Source: VRUE01 sp035997045 (GTDB lineage: Bacteria > Actinomycetota > Thermoleophilia > Solirubrobacterales > 70-9). Taken from it: a DNA stretch of 37,004 bases. Shown one piece after another: positions 30,440 through 37,004 of this stretch. The notes beneath the pieces were generated by a model that saw only the letters and a program-made list of their open reading frames with translations, had not been told where the DNA came from and searched no databases. Location: the NCBI GenBank assembly GCA_035997045.1, contig DASYIY010000043.1, forward strand, positions 1 to 37,004, written 5' to 3'. Made by a program: the position numbers and the translations under genes. Position 1 is the first letter of the stretch; each line of letters starts with the position of its first letter.

Positions 30440-31201
30440 TCAGCCGTCCGCCGGCGCGACTGCCCGCTCGGCTTGGCGCGCTTGGCGCAGCGCCTCCTCC
30501 TGGCCGAGGTAGGGGACCATCGTGATGTAGACGATGTCCGGCAGCAGCTCGCCCAGGCGCTCGGTGTTGCCGGCGAGGATCTGGCCGACGATCAGCGACT
30601 CGGCGGCCGAAAGCGCGGCGCGCCCGGCACTGGACGGGATCGCCTGTTCCTCGACCGGGTCGTCGCGGCCGCGTTCGAGCAGCGACTGCAGCACCCGCTT
30701 GCCGGAGGCGTGGAGCTCGAAGGCGCGCTCGCCCGAAGACGGTGCCTCGACCAGGGCCATGCGGGCAAAGCCGGGCCGGGTGGCGAGCAGGTCAAGGAAG
30801 GTGGCAGCGGCGTCGCGCACCATCGTCGCCCAGGGCTTGTCCGGGGAGTAGACGGCGACGATCCGGCCCATCGCTTCCGCCAGGGCCAGCTCCATCGCGG
30901 CTCCGAAGCAGTCCTCCTTGTCCTTGAACAGCTCATAGAAGGTGGCGCGAGACACACCCGCCGGCTCACAGACATCGGCGATCGTCGTCGCGCCGTAGCC
31001 CCTCGTCGCACAGCTCTCCGCCATCGAGGTGAGGATCCGTTCGCGTTGCGAATGAACGACCAGTGGCTCCGGCAGGTCTTTGCGGCCGGCCGGCAGCCGC
31101 TCCTGCTCGATCACGGCCCCCAAATCATTGGGCGGAGCGGCCGAAAGCTTGTTGTGAGGCGAAGAACTCGGAGGCACGTCAGGCGCTCCTCGGGCAGACA
31201 T
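30440..31201 (-). CDS. TetR-family regulator, paralogue 3
   Basis: The 253-residue product has a 40-residue low-complexity N-terminal extension, a TetR HTH (GATTIADVCEPAGVSRATFYELFKDKEDCF, shown in part as AGVSRATFYELFKDKEDCF) and a C-terminal domain with LLPDIVYITMVPYLGQEEALR, the shared tail. It is the promoter-proximal gene of the array. Operator site B sits nine bases upstream of its ATG, in the divergent gap facing the S51 peptidase genes, so it may also control them. Confidence 0.88.
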   Translation of the reverse strand: MSARGAPDVPPSSSPHNKLSAAPPNDLGAVIEQERLPAGRKDLPEPLVVHSQRERILTSMAESCATRGYGATTIADVCEPAGVSRATFYELFKDKEDCFGAAMELALAEAMGRIVAVYSPDKPWATMVRDAAATFLDLLATRPGFARMALVEAPSSGERAFELHASGKRVLQSLLERGRDDPVEEQAIPSSAGRAALSAAESLIVGQILAGNTERLGELLPDIVYITMVPYLGQEEALRQARQAERAVAPADG

Positions 31202-31210
31202 CCGTGTTTA

Positions 31211-31230
31211 GGTAAACGCGATTGTACACC
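31211..31230. promoter_or_regulatory. TetR operator-like dyad, site B
   Basis: GGTAAAC (31211-31217) and GTACACC (31224-31230) flank six bases (GCGATT). Eighteen of 23 positions match the reverse complement of site A over the extended block. It lies 9 bases upstream of the paralogue 3 start. Half-site-like TGTACACC recurs around 31320 in the same gap. Confidence 0.72.
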
Positions 31231-31401
31231 CTGGGGGCGCTCTGTGGACGATCCCGTACCGAAATTAATAATCGGCTGATTGGCTGGGAACGCCAGTGGA
31301 ATGCCGACGACGCGCCCACTGTACACCGGGGCGATGGCGCTGGGCCGAATCTCGGACCCCTGTACAACCGCCTTGGGCAGCCTTGGCGCGACCATTTATC
31401 G

Positions 31402-32175
31402 ATGGAGACTGGGCTTCGCCAGATCGTGGCATTCGGCGGTGGGGGCTTCTCGATGGAGTCGGGAAATCCCCTGCTCGACGAGTACGTGCTGGGGCTCTGC
31501 GAGCGCGAGCGGCCGCGTGTCTGCTTCCTCGCCTCGGCCAGCGGCGACGCCGACCACTACATCGTCCGCTTCTACCGGGCATTTCCCGCCGATCGCTGCG
31601 AGGCAAGCCACATCTCGCTCTTCCGCCGCGAGCAGGGACCGGCCGACCTGCGCGAGCACCTGCTCTCCCAGGACCTGATTTACGTCGGCGGCGGCAGCGT
31701 CGTCAGCTTGCTCGGGGTCTGGCGGGCGCACGGCATCGACGCGATCCTGCGCGAGGCCTGGGAAGCGGGGGTCGTCCTCTGTGGCCTCTCGGCCGGTTCG
31801 CTGTGCTGGTTCGAGGAAGCGGTCAGCGGCTTCCACGGTGCCCCACAGCGGGTCGAGGGCCTCGGGCTCCTGCCGTTCAGCAACTGCGTCCACTACGAGC
31901 CTACCTCCGAGCGCCGCCTCGCCTACCACCAGATGCTGCGCGAGGGGATGCTGCCGGGCTATGCCGCCGAGGACAGCGCCGGCCTGCACTTCATCGGCCG
32001 CGAGCTGAACCGCGTGGTTGCCTCGCACCCGGTCGCCCGCGGCTACCGGCTCGACGCGGTCGGCGAGCGCGTCGTCGAGATGCGCCTGGCGACCGCCTAC
32101 CTCGGCGACGCTCCGCCGGTCACCAGGCTGCCGGGAGCCACCTCGGCGTCGCTCTCGACGGCCTCGGCGGCGTAG
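31402..32175 (+). CDS. Peptidase S51 (peptidase E-like) protein, copy 1
   Basis: The 257-residue product has the S51 pattern: IVAFGGGGFSME at the N-terminus, VCFLASASGDADHYIVRFY, DLIYVGGGSVVSLLGVWRAHG, the nucleophile elbow CGLSAGSLCWFE and an HYEPTSERR histidine segment. S51 enzymes are cytoplasmic serine peptidases related to aspartyl dipeptidase PepE and cyanophycinase. I chose the ATG at 31402 because it gives the family start; the frame is open upstream to 31222 but encodes low-complexity sequence. It is the first of two tandem copies and lies opposite TetR paralogue 3. Confidence 0.85.
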   Translation: METGLRQIVAFGGGGFSMESGNPLLDEYVLGLCERERPRVCFLASASGDADHYIVRFYRAFPADRCEASHISLFRREQGPADLREHLLSQDLIYVGGGSVVSLLGVWRAHGIDAILREAWEAGVVLCGLSAGSLCWFEEAVSGFHGAPQRVEGLGLLPFSNCVHYEPTSERRLAYHQMLREGMLPGYAAEDSAGLHFIGRELNRVVASHPVARGYRLDAVGERVVEMRLATAYLGDAPPVTRLPGATSASLSTASAA

Positions 32176-32182
32176 GCGGTCG

Positions 32183-32974
32183 ATGGTCTCCCGCATCCTC
32201 ACCCTCGGTGGCCACGACTTCACCTCGCGCCCGCCCGATCGCGCGGTCAGCGAGCTGATGCTGCGGCTGGCGACCGAGCGCGCCGGGAAGCGGCCGCGGA
32301 TCTGCATCCTGCCGACCGCCAGCGGCGACACCTCCGAGCAGATCGGCCGCTTCTACGCTGCCTTCGGCGAGCGTCCTTGCGAGCCTTCGGACCTCTCGCT
32401 CTTCCGCCTCGGCCGGCGGCCGATGGCGCTGCGCGACCACCTCCTCGCCCAGGATCTGATCTACGTCGGCGGCGGCAGCCTGGTCAACTTGCTGGCGGTC
32501 TGGGAGGCGCACGAACTGGAGGCGATCCTCAGCCTCGCCTGGCGCCAGGGCATCGTCCTCGCCGGCCAGAGCGCCGGCGCGATGTGCTGGTTCGAGGCCG
32601 GCATCACCAAGTCCTCGGGCCACCCCACGGTGGAGGCCGGCCTCGGCCTGCTCGGTGGCAGCCTCTGCGTCCACTACAACAACGAGCCCGAGCGCCGCGC
32701 CGCTTACCTAGAAGCAGTCGGCAACGGAATGCCCGACGGCTACGGCCTAGACGACTACGCCGGCCTAATCTGGGAAGGGCCCGGTCCCCCATCCGCCGTC
32801 ACCGCAAGAAGAGGCGCTCGCGCCTACAAGGTCACAAGCTCAGACACCGGCGTAATCGAGTCGCCCCTTCCAGCGAGATTCCTCCCAGCACCTGCTCCCG
32901 CAGCCCTCCGCGAGGACATAGCCGAGTTCCGCCGGATCAAATCGATGCGCAAACGAGCGGGCTGGCTTGGCTAG
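32183..32974 (+). CDS. Peptidase S51 (peptidase E-like) protein, copy 2
   Basis: The 263-residue paralogue of the preceding gene starts eight bases after it. Matching blocks include ILTLGGHDFTS, ICILPTASGDTSEQIGRFY, DLIYVGGGSLVNLLAVWEAHE, the elbow AGQSAGAMCWFEAG and HYNNEPERRAAYLE. Catalytic Ser and His appear in both copies, but the N-terminal GGGGFSM loop of copy 1 is changed to GGHDFTS, so substrate preference may differ. The last 200 bases use visibly more A/T-rich synonymous codons than the start. The stop leads straight into a 25-bp inverted repeat. Confidence 0.85.
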   Translation: MVSRILTLGGHDFTSRPPDRAVSELMLRLATERAGKRPRICILPTASGDTSEQIGRFYAAFGERPCEPSDLSLFRLGRRPMALRDHLLAQDLIYVGGGSLVNLLAVWEAHELEAILSLAWRQGIVLAGQSAGAMCWFEAGITKSSGHPTVEAGLGLLGGSLCVHYNNEPERRAAYLEAVGNGMPDGYGLDDYAGLIWEGPGPPSAVTARRGARAYKVTSSDTGVIESPLPARFLPAPAPAALREDIAEFRRIKSMRKRAGWLG

Positions 32975-33047
32975 TAGGAGAGGTGTCCCTCTTCCAGACA
33001 CTTGAGCGAGCGAAGCGAGCGGGTCTGGAAGAGGGACACCTCTCCTA
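32975..33047. terminator. Bidirectional hairpin with a perfect 25-bp stem
   Basis: Positions 32975-32999 and 33023-33047 are exact inverted copies over 25 bases, with a 23-base loop containing a GAGCGAGCGAAGCGAGCG-type repeat. The hairpin begins one base after the S51 copy 2 stop and includes the ferritin stop (33045-33047), so it can serve both convergent genes. There is no U-tract. The length and perfection exceed a normal terminator, so a mobile palindromic repeat is an alternative. Confidence 0.75.
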
Positions 33048-33581
33048 CCCCGCCGACCCCCCGGCCATAGGCGGAGCGGTTGGGTCGCCACCCTCTTCGC
33101 CAAGACTCTCCCGCGCGATGTAGTCCTCGGCGAGCAGCAGGTTCTCCTTCGAGCGCTCGACCACATTCAAAAGGTCACCCATCAACGCGACCTCCTCAAC
33201 TTGCTCCTTGACGAACCACTGCAGGAACTGCTCGGCCCGGTAGTCCTTGACCTCGCGCGCCAGCTCAAACAGGGCGAAGATCTCGTCGCTGACCCGCTTC
33301 TCCTGCTCGAGCGCCATCCGCACCGGGGCGCTGCCGTCGGCGTAGGTCGTCTCCTGCGCCTTGATGTCGGGGATGTGGACTCCCTCACCGACGTCGAGCA
33401 GGTACTGGATCATCATCATCGCGTGCTCGCGCTCCTCGAGCGCCTGGCGGTAGAAGAAGGCGGCGAGACGGGGCAGCGTTTCGACGTCGTAGTAGACCGC
33501 GGCCCCCACGTACTGCTGTGAGGCGGCGAACTCGTTGGCGATCTGCTCGTTGAGCGCGTCGGCAAAACTTTTCTCAGCCAT
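33045..33581 (-). CDS. Ferritin
   Basis: The 178-residue product is a bacterial non-heme ferritin: helix A with NEFAASQQYVGAAVYYD, helix B with RQALEEREHAMMMIQYLLD (ExxH ferroxidase ligands), helix C EQEKRVSDEIFAL and helix D QWFVKEQVEEVALM. It oxidises Fe2+ and stores iron in a 24-mer shell. The ATG at 33581 has AAGGAG five bases upstream. The last 20 residues are a Gly/Pro-rich tail whose final codon is encoded by the palindrome at 33045-33047. A 12-bp palindrome lies about 50 bases upstream. Confidence 0.92.
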   Translation of the reverse strand: MAEKSFADALNEQIANEFAASQQYVGAAVYYDVETLPRLAAFFYRQALEEREHAMMMIQYLLDVGEGVHIPDIKAQETTYADGSAPVRMALEQEKRVSDEIFALFELAREVKDYRAEQFLQWFVKEQVEEVALMGDLLNVVERSKENLLLAEDYIARESLGEEGGDPTAPPMAGGSAG

Positions 33582-33630
33582 GGTCACTCCTTGCTCGGCG
33601 GGGCAGGGTCCCAGGCAACGTAGCCGAAAC

Positions 33631-33642
33631 GCCGAATTCGGC
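33631..33642. promoter_or_regulatory. 12-bp palindrome upstream of ferritin
   Basis: GCCGAATTCGGC is a perfect palindrome located between the ferritin and PucR-type genes. A TACGTT hexamer (reverse complement of 33617-33622) downstream of it could be the ferritin -10, which would place the palindrome near the -35 position as an operator. It does not resemble the IdeR or Fur consensus. Confidence 0.35.
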
Positions 33643-33679
33643 TGGCCGAAGTGCCGCTCGGTGATTTGTTTACGGCTCT

Positions 33680-33707
33680 TTGCACACACGGCACTCCTTC
33701 CTATGCT
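33680..33707 (+). promoter_or_regulatory. Candidate sigma-70-type promoter for the PucR-type gene
   Basis: TTGCAC (33680-33685) and TATGCT (33702-33707) are separated by 16 bases and lie about 55 bases upstream of the ATG at 33761. Both hexamers are good matches to the housekeeping consensus. Confidence 0.4.
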
Positions 33708-33760
33708 GGTTTCGGACGACCGCGTTTGCCATTACTCAACACGGCTACGGGAGAGCACGC

Positions 33761-34912
33761 ATGAGGGGGTCAGGCGGTGGCAGGACTCCTATCGAGGATC
33801 TTTGCGCGCGCCTGAGCGCGCGTCGCTTGGAGATCGAGCAAGCGGTTCTCACGCGCATATACGCGGTTTCCAATCCTGCCGATGCCCAGAACGGCAACTA
33901 CTCTTCGGGGTTGAGATTGGCGATCTCGGCTGGCGTAAGTCACGGCCTTGCCGGTGTCGAGATGGGCGAGGATCGAGCCAAGCCGGTCCCCCTGACGTTG
34001 CTATCCCAAACTCGGCAGGCAGCTCGCCGCGGCATCGGCTTCGATGTTCTGCTGCGCCGCTATTTTGCCGGCTACACGCTGTTTGGCGACTTCATAATGC
34101 AGGCGGTCGACGACGGCGTCGACCTGCGAGGCTCCGCTCTGCGCCGCGTTCTGCATGCCCAGGCTGCGCTGTTCGAACGTCTCCTTCTCGCCGTTTTCGG
34201 CGAGTACACGCGCGCAAGCGCGAGCCGCCACCGTCCGGATCAGAGTCAGGCGGATCTGGCGAAAAGGCTTCTGGCCGGCGATCCGATCGAGACCGGTGCG
34301 CTGGCATACGAGTTCGAGGATTGGCACGTCGGCGTGGTTGCCCGCGGTGCGGGCGCCGCGTCGGCGCTTCGCGACCTTGCCGACGCGGCTGACCGTCGCC
34401 TCCTCCTGATTAGGCCCGAGGGCAGAACGGTCTGGGCGTGGTTCGGAGGACGTCGCCGGATCGCGGTTGCTGAGTTCGCCGAGCGCATCGCCCTGGGCAA
34501 AGAGGGAGATGTGCTGGTTGCCCTGGGAGAGCCGGCCAGAGGGTTGGAGGGCTGGCGCCTCACCCACCAACAGGCAAGCGCAGCGCTCTCGGTGGCGCAC
34601 CAGGGCAATGAGCGGGTGGTCCGGTACGCAGATGTGGGCCTTCTCGCCTCGATCTCACGCGATCCCGTCCTCGCCAAATCTCTGCACCTGCTCTACCTCG
34701 CTCCGCTTGCCGATGGTCGCGACGGAGGCATCGAGCTGCGAAAGACGCTGCGGGCATACTTCACGGCCGGTCGGAACGTGACCTCGGCGGCCTCGGCCCT
34801 CGGCGTGAGCCGCCAGACCGTGGGCAACCGACTCCGCGTCATCGAGGAGAAACTCGGCCGCACCATAGAGAGCTGCGCCCCCGAGATCGAGGTCGCTCTC
34901 AGGTTGGATTGA
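33761..34912 (+). CDS. PucR/CdaR-type transcriptional regulator
   Basis: The 383-residue product has a helical N-terminal region (about 10-170), a middle domain resembling the GGDEF-like part of PucR proteins, and the diagnostic C-terminal HTH: TLRAYFTAGRNVTSAASALGVSRQTVGNRLRVIEEKLGR (shown in part as NVTSAASALGVSRQTVGNRL). Relatives respond to purines, sugars or acids and activate nearby catabolic genes. I chose the ATG at 33761 for its GGGAG upstream and because the longer reading begins with unlikely sequence. Its targets may include the secreted protein that follows at 35081. The ligand is unknown. Confidence 0.86.
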   Translation: MRGSGGGRTPIEDLCARLSARRLEIEQAVLTRIYAVSNPADAQNGNYSSGLRLAISAGVSHGLAGVEMGEDRAKPVPLTLLSQTRQAARRGIGFDVLLRRYFAGYTLFGDFIMQAVDDGVDLRGSALRRVLHAQAALFERLLLAVFGEYTRASASRHRPDQSQADLAKRLLAGDPIETGALAYEFEDWHVGVVARGAGAASALRDLADAADRRLLLIRPEGRTVWAWFGGRRRIAVAEFAERIALGKEGDVLVALGEPARGLEGWRLTHQQASAALSVAHQGNERVVRYADVGLLASISRDPVLAKSLHLLYLAPLADGRDGGIELRKTLRAYFTAGRNVTSAASALGVSRQTVGNRLRVIEEKLGRTIESCAPEIEVALRLD

Positions 34913-34920
34913 GAAAGCTT

Positions 34921-34962
34921 GTCAATCCGCTCAAATATTTGAATCGCGTTTGTCGGATTGAC
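34921..34962. promoter_or_regulatory. 9-bp dyad with a nested palindrome after the PucR-type gene
   Basis: GTCAATCCG (34921-34929) and CGGATTGAC (34954-34962) are perfect inverted copies. Inside them TCAAATATTTGA (34931-34942) is a perfect 12-base palindrome. The site lies eight bases past the stop of the regulator, so it could be a terminator or an operator for the downstream gene. Confidence 0.5.
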
Positions 34963-34988
34963 GTGGCAGGCCGAGTCCAGCACTGCGA

Positions 34989-35026
34989 GGTTCCTTGCTG
35001 CCGGCTGAGGCCGGAGTGAAGGATCC
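34989..35026 (+). promoter_or_regulatory. Two-tier hairpin in the leader of the secreted-protein gene
   Basis: GGTTCCTT (34989-34996) pairs with AAGGATCC (35019-35026) at seven of eight positions, and CCGGC (35001-35005) pairs with GCCGG (35010-35014) around a TGAG tetraloop. A symmetrical 4x4 internal loop separates the tiers. The structure ends 54 bases before the ATG at 35081. Confidence 0.45.
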
Positions 35027-35080
35027 AATAACCATCTCAGCCGGGGGAGACCTCTCAACCGGCGCAGAGGGAGGAAAGTG

Positions 35081-35821
35081 ATGTCACTAAGTCATCGAAC
35101 GTCCATATCGTGGGGCGGGGAGCAGGCGCTCAGGCGCATCGGACTTCTCACCGGTGCAATCCTGGCGATTGCAGCCATGCTCTGCGTAATGACCGCCAGC
35201 GCTTCGGCAAAAGAACAAAAGGGTTTCTTTCTAGCCGGCGCGAAATCTGAAGAAGTCGCGAAACAGCCGAGATTCGAAGGCGAAAGTTACCCTACCTACC
35301 TCTTCGGCAGCCAGGAAACGATCCACAAATGGGGCTTCCAGGGGACGAACCTGAAATGTCCCGAAGTCGACTTCTCCGGGAAACTCTCAGGTGCGGCATC
35401 CGAATTGGCTCTCACCACGTTCTACCACTTTGCCGGGTGTAGTTTTTCGACCGGTGGGATTCTGACGATACTGGCGAACGGCTGCGAAGACACGATTAAG
35501 GTGCTCAATTCCGGTCCACCTTACGTTGGGCAGTTTGGGCTCAAATGTCCAGCGGGAAAATCCTACGAATACACCCAGAATTTTGAAGGTGGAGCGACAT
35601 GCACGTTCGTGATCCCAGCCCAGACCACGATCAACACCATTAGTCTCGCAAATAAAGGCGAAGGCAAAAAACGAGGGGTTCAGGCTGTTTTCAATCTGAG
35701 TGGTGTCAAATACACCATTAAAACCTCATCCATGTTCACGCCCTGCGCCCCGAACGTCGGGACGTATGAAAACGGAACCTATACCGGCACGATTCTCCTC
35801 AACGGGTACAACGAACCGTAG
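35081..35821 (+). CDS. Secreted protein of a Thermoleophilia-type family
   Basis: The 246-residue product has a signal peptide (hydrophobic core about 20-42, ASASAK cleavage) and a beta-rich mature part with the phrase FEGESYPTYLFG, cysteine pairs (LKCPEVDF...FAGCSF; NGCEDT...LKCPAG) and repeated short strands such as GTYTGTILLNGYN. I associate this style with expanded secreted families in Thermoleophilia, where many paralogues occur per genome. By eye the gene is only about half G+C, well below its neighbours, and uses more AAA/GAA/ATT codons, which suggests recent transfer or a special expression class. GGAGG lies five to seven bases before the ATG. The function is unknown. Confidence 0.82.
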   Translation: MSLSHRTSISWGGEQALRRIGLLTGAILAIAAMLCVMTASASAKEQKGFFLAGAKSEEVAKQPRFEGESYPTYLFGSQETIHKWGFQGTNLKCPEVDFSGKLSGAASELALTTFYHFAGCSFSTGGILTILANGCEDTIKVLNSGPPYVGQFGLKCPAGKSYEYTQNFEGGATCTFVIPAQTTINTISLANKGEGKKRGVQAVFNLSGVKYTIKTSSMFTPCAPNVGTYENGTYTGTILLNGYNEP

Positions 35822-35902
35822 GGATGCGATCTCGGACGGGCGGCGCGGGACGGTGTGCCCTCGCCGCCTGCCGAGGTCTTCGCAGGCTTCCTTTGCGGTT
35901 CG

Positions 35903-36964
35903 CTATCCGTCCCAGCGAAATCCGCTTGCGCTCAGCTCCGGCTCGAGCGGGCTGGTCGGCAGGCCAGGCTCCGGCTCGGCTTCGTTATAGCCGCGCGGCG
36001 CAGTGTCGTTGGGCGTGTCGGGATGGAAGAGCGAGGCGAGAACCTGGATCTGGCCGCGGCCGACGCCGAGCTCCCACTGGCCGCCGCCGTAGGCGCCGAT
36101 GCCGCGCTCGGCGCAGTAGTCGTAGGTCTCGCAGAGTGCCTTCAGGCCGCCGACCCGCGAGGGCTTGATGTTGACCATCTTCGGCGCCCAGGGCAGCGCC
36201 TCGATGTCGGCGATCGAGTGGATCGGAGCGTCCCAGGTGATCCGGTCGCGGACCGGCTCGAGGATCGGCCGCGTCTCGTCATTGACGTCGGGGTCCTCCA
36301 GCCAGGCATCGGGGAAGGCCTCGATCAGCTTCGCGTAGAGCTCGGGGTCGGTCTCGACGTCGACAACGGTCCCCTTGTACTGGCCCTTGAGATCGAGCGA
36401 GTCGACCGCGCCGGTCTCAACCAGCTCGGCGATCAGCTCGTCGGTCCAGTCGTTGACCGGGTCGAGCTTGAAGCGCAGGCTGGGATAGGGGTCGAGCTTG
36501 CGCCGCAGCGTTTCGATCGAGGAGGCAGTGTCCTCCGAGCCGAGCCGCATCGAGGCGACGAAGTTGACCGGCCGCGGCTCGCGGCCGAGGACCTCGGCGA
36601 GCCCCTTGCCCGCCTGGCGCAGGGCCAGGTCGAGCGCCGCCGACTCGAAGGCCCAGCGCCTATATAGACGGGACACATCGCGCTGGGGCTCGGCCGGGAA
36701 GGTGTCGAGGTCACCCATCAGCTCGCAGAACTCGCCGAGCGTGGCGTAGCCGGTCAGGTCGAGCGTCGGGCCGGCGTCCTGGAGGGCGATGTGGTCGACG
36801 GCGTCGTAGGTGACGTCCTCGCCGAGACCGTCCTCGCCGGCACCCCAGAGGTGGATCACGGTGCAGAGGCGTTCGAAGCTGGGGAGATGGAGCTCCAGGG
36901 GCTGCAGCTCGTAGCCCTCGATCTCAAGCGGTAGGTCGGCGAGGGCGTCGAAGGTCGTGGGCAC
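35903..36964 (-). CDS. Enolase-superfamily protein
   Basis: The 353-residue product has a capping domain (about 1-120) and a TIM-barrel domain with the enolase-superfamily constellation: Lys in RFKLDP (end of strand 2), metal ligands Asp in SLDLKG, Glu in WLEDPD and Asp in TWDAP, and Lys in MVNIKPSRVGG. Proton abstraction from a carboxylate substrate is the common chemistry, covering mandelate racemase, muconate lactonising enzymes, OSB synthase and dipeptide epimerases. The subfamily cannot be assigned from the motifs. No menaquinone or dipeptide genes adjoin. It is complete and ends 40 bases before the window edge. Confidence 0.87.
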   Translation of the reverse strand: MPTTFDALADLPLEIEGYELQPLELHLPSFERLCTVIHLWGAGEDGLGEDVTYDAVDHIALQDAGPTLDLTGYATLGEFCELMGDLDTFPAEPQRDVSRLYRRWAFESAALDLALRQAGKGLAEVLGREPRPVNFVASMRLGSEDTASSIETLRRKLDPYPSLRFKLDPVNDWTDELIAELVETGAVDSLDLKGQYKGTVVDVETDPELYAKLIEAFPDAWLEDPDVNDETRPILEPVRDRITWDAPIHSIADIEALPWAPKMVNIKPSRVGGLKALCETYDYCAERGIGAYGGGQWELGVGRGQIQVLASLFHPDTPNDTAPRGYNEAEPEPGLPTSPLEPELSASGFRWDG

Positions 36965-36987
36965 CGGGCGGGAGTGTAGGGGGAGGT

Positions 36988-37004
36988 GGGGGGGGGGGGG
37001 GGGG
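36988..37004. other. Poly-G run at the window end
   Basis: The last 17 bases are all G, immediately after GGGGGAGGT. Such a terminal homopolymer is typical of a sequencing or contig-end artefact (no-signal calls in two-colour chemistry) and should not be interpreted biologically. Confidence 0.7.

Noticed and set aside
29807..31279. 490-codon plus-strand open frame across the TetR array
   Set aside because: It is antisense to three genes with clear HTH motifs and is Arg/Pro-rich.

Overview
The window looks like chromosomal DNA from a high-G+C actinobacterium, most likely class Thermoleophilia (Solirubrobacterales-like). I infer this from several signs: very high G+C with C/G-ending codons, GTG and TTG starts, genes that appear to be leaderless, a histone-H1-like Lys/Ala-rich protein, and secreted protein families (7734-9352, 35081-35821) that I associate with that class. 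No database search was possible, so the taxonomic call is tentative. I see no prophage, insertion sequence, CRISPR array, rRNA or replication origin. No stretch longer than about 200 bases lacks a gene.

Layout. Positions 1-1489 (minus strand) hold a truncated TRAM-domain RNA methyltransferase, the histone-like protein and an endonuclease/exonuclease/phosphatase-fold protein. A 162-bp imperfect palindrome (1494-1655) separates these from a plus-strand operon: argF, lgt, prmC, lysS (1668-5696). An atypical SDR and a small membrane protein follow on the minus strand. Then come tRNA-Val, a methyltransferase and two tandem paralogous secreted proteins (to 9352). The minus strand 9353-12891 carries a zinc-ribbon protein, an MpaB/DUF2236 protein, a short FtsH-type protease and an FHA-HTH regulator. 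After a secreted protein at 13012, a five-gene minus-strand cluster (18460 down to 13653) encodes a FAD amine-oxidase-like enzyme, DUF1365, a cyclopropane-fatty-acyl-phospholipid synthase family methyltransferase, an alpha/beta hydrolase and a metallo-beta-lactamase-fold hydrolase; this is a fatty-acyl modification operon. A polysaccharide deacetylase and a secreted HEYGHH metallopeptidase lead to tRNA-Asp, which is followed by a PD-(D/E)XK-like nuclease candidate.

From 22069 to 28481 lie a VOC protein, a large secreted delta-60/RTX-like repeat protein, a four-helix membrane protein, an acyltransferase-SGNH fusion, a lipoprotein and a methyltransferase. From 28636 onward the region is regulatory: an ECF sigma factor, three tandem paralogous TetR regulators, two tandem S51 (peptidase E) paralogues, a ferritin, a PucR-type regulator, a lower-G+C secreted protein and an enolase-superfamily enzyme.

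The most interesting signals are structural. (1) A 45-bp palindromic element occurs twice (16594-16638 and 18501-18545) with a compensatory base-pair change. One copy sits inside the DUF1365 gene, where it adds exactly 15 in-frame codons, much like Rickettsia palindromic elements. (2) A long palindrome lies between the divergent EEP and argF genes. (3) An identical-half-site 20-bp dyad (GGTAAAC-N6-GTACACC) lies immediately upstream of two of the three TetR genes. (4) The class II LysRS-like protein has lost the residues that normally line the lysine pocket. (5) Four convergent gene pairs share their stop codons in a 4-base YTAG.
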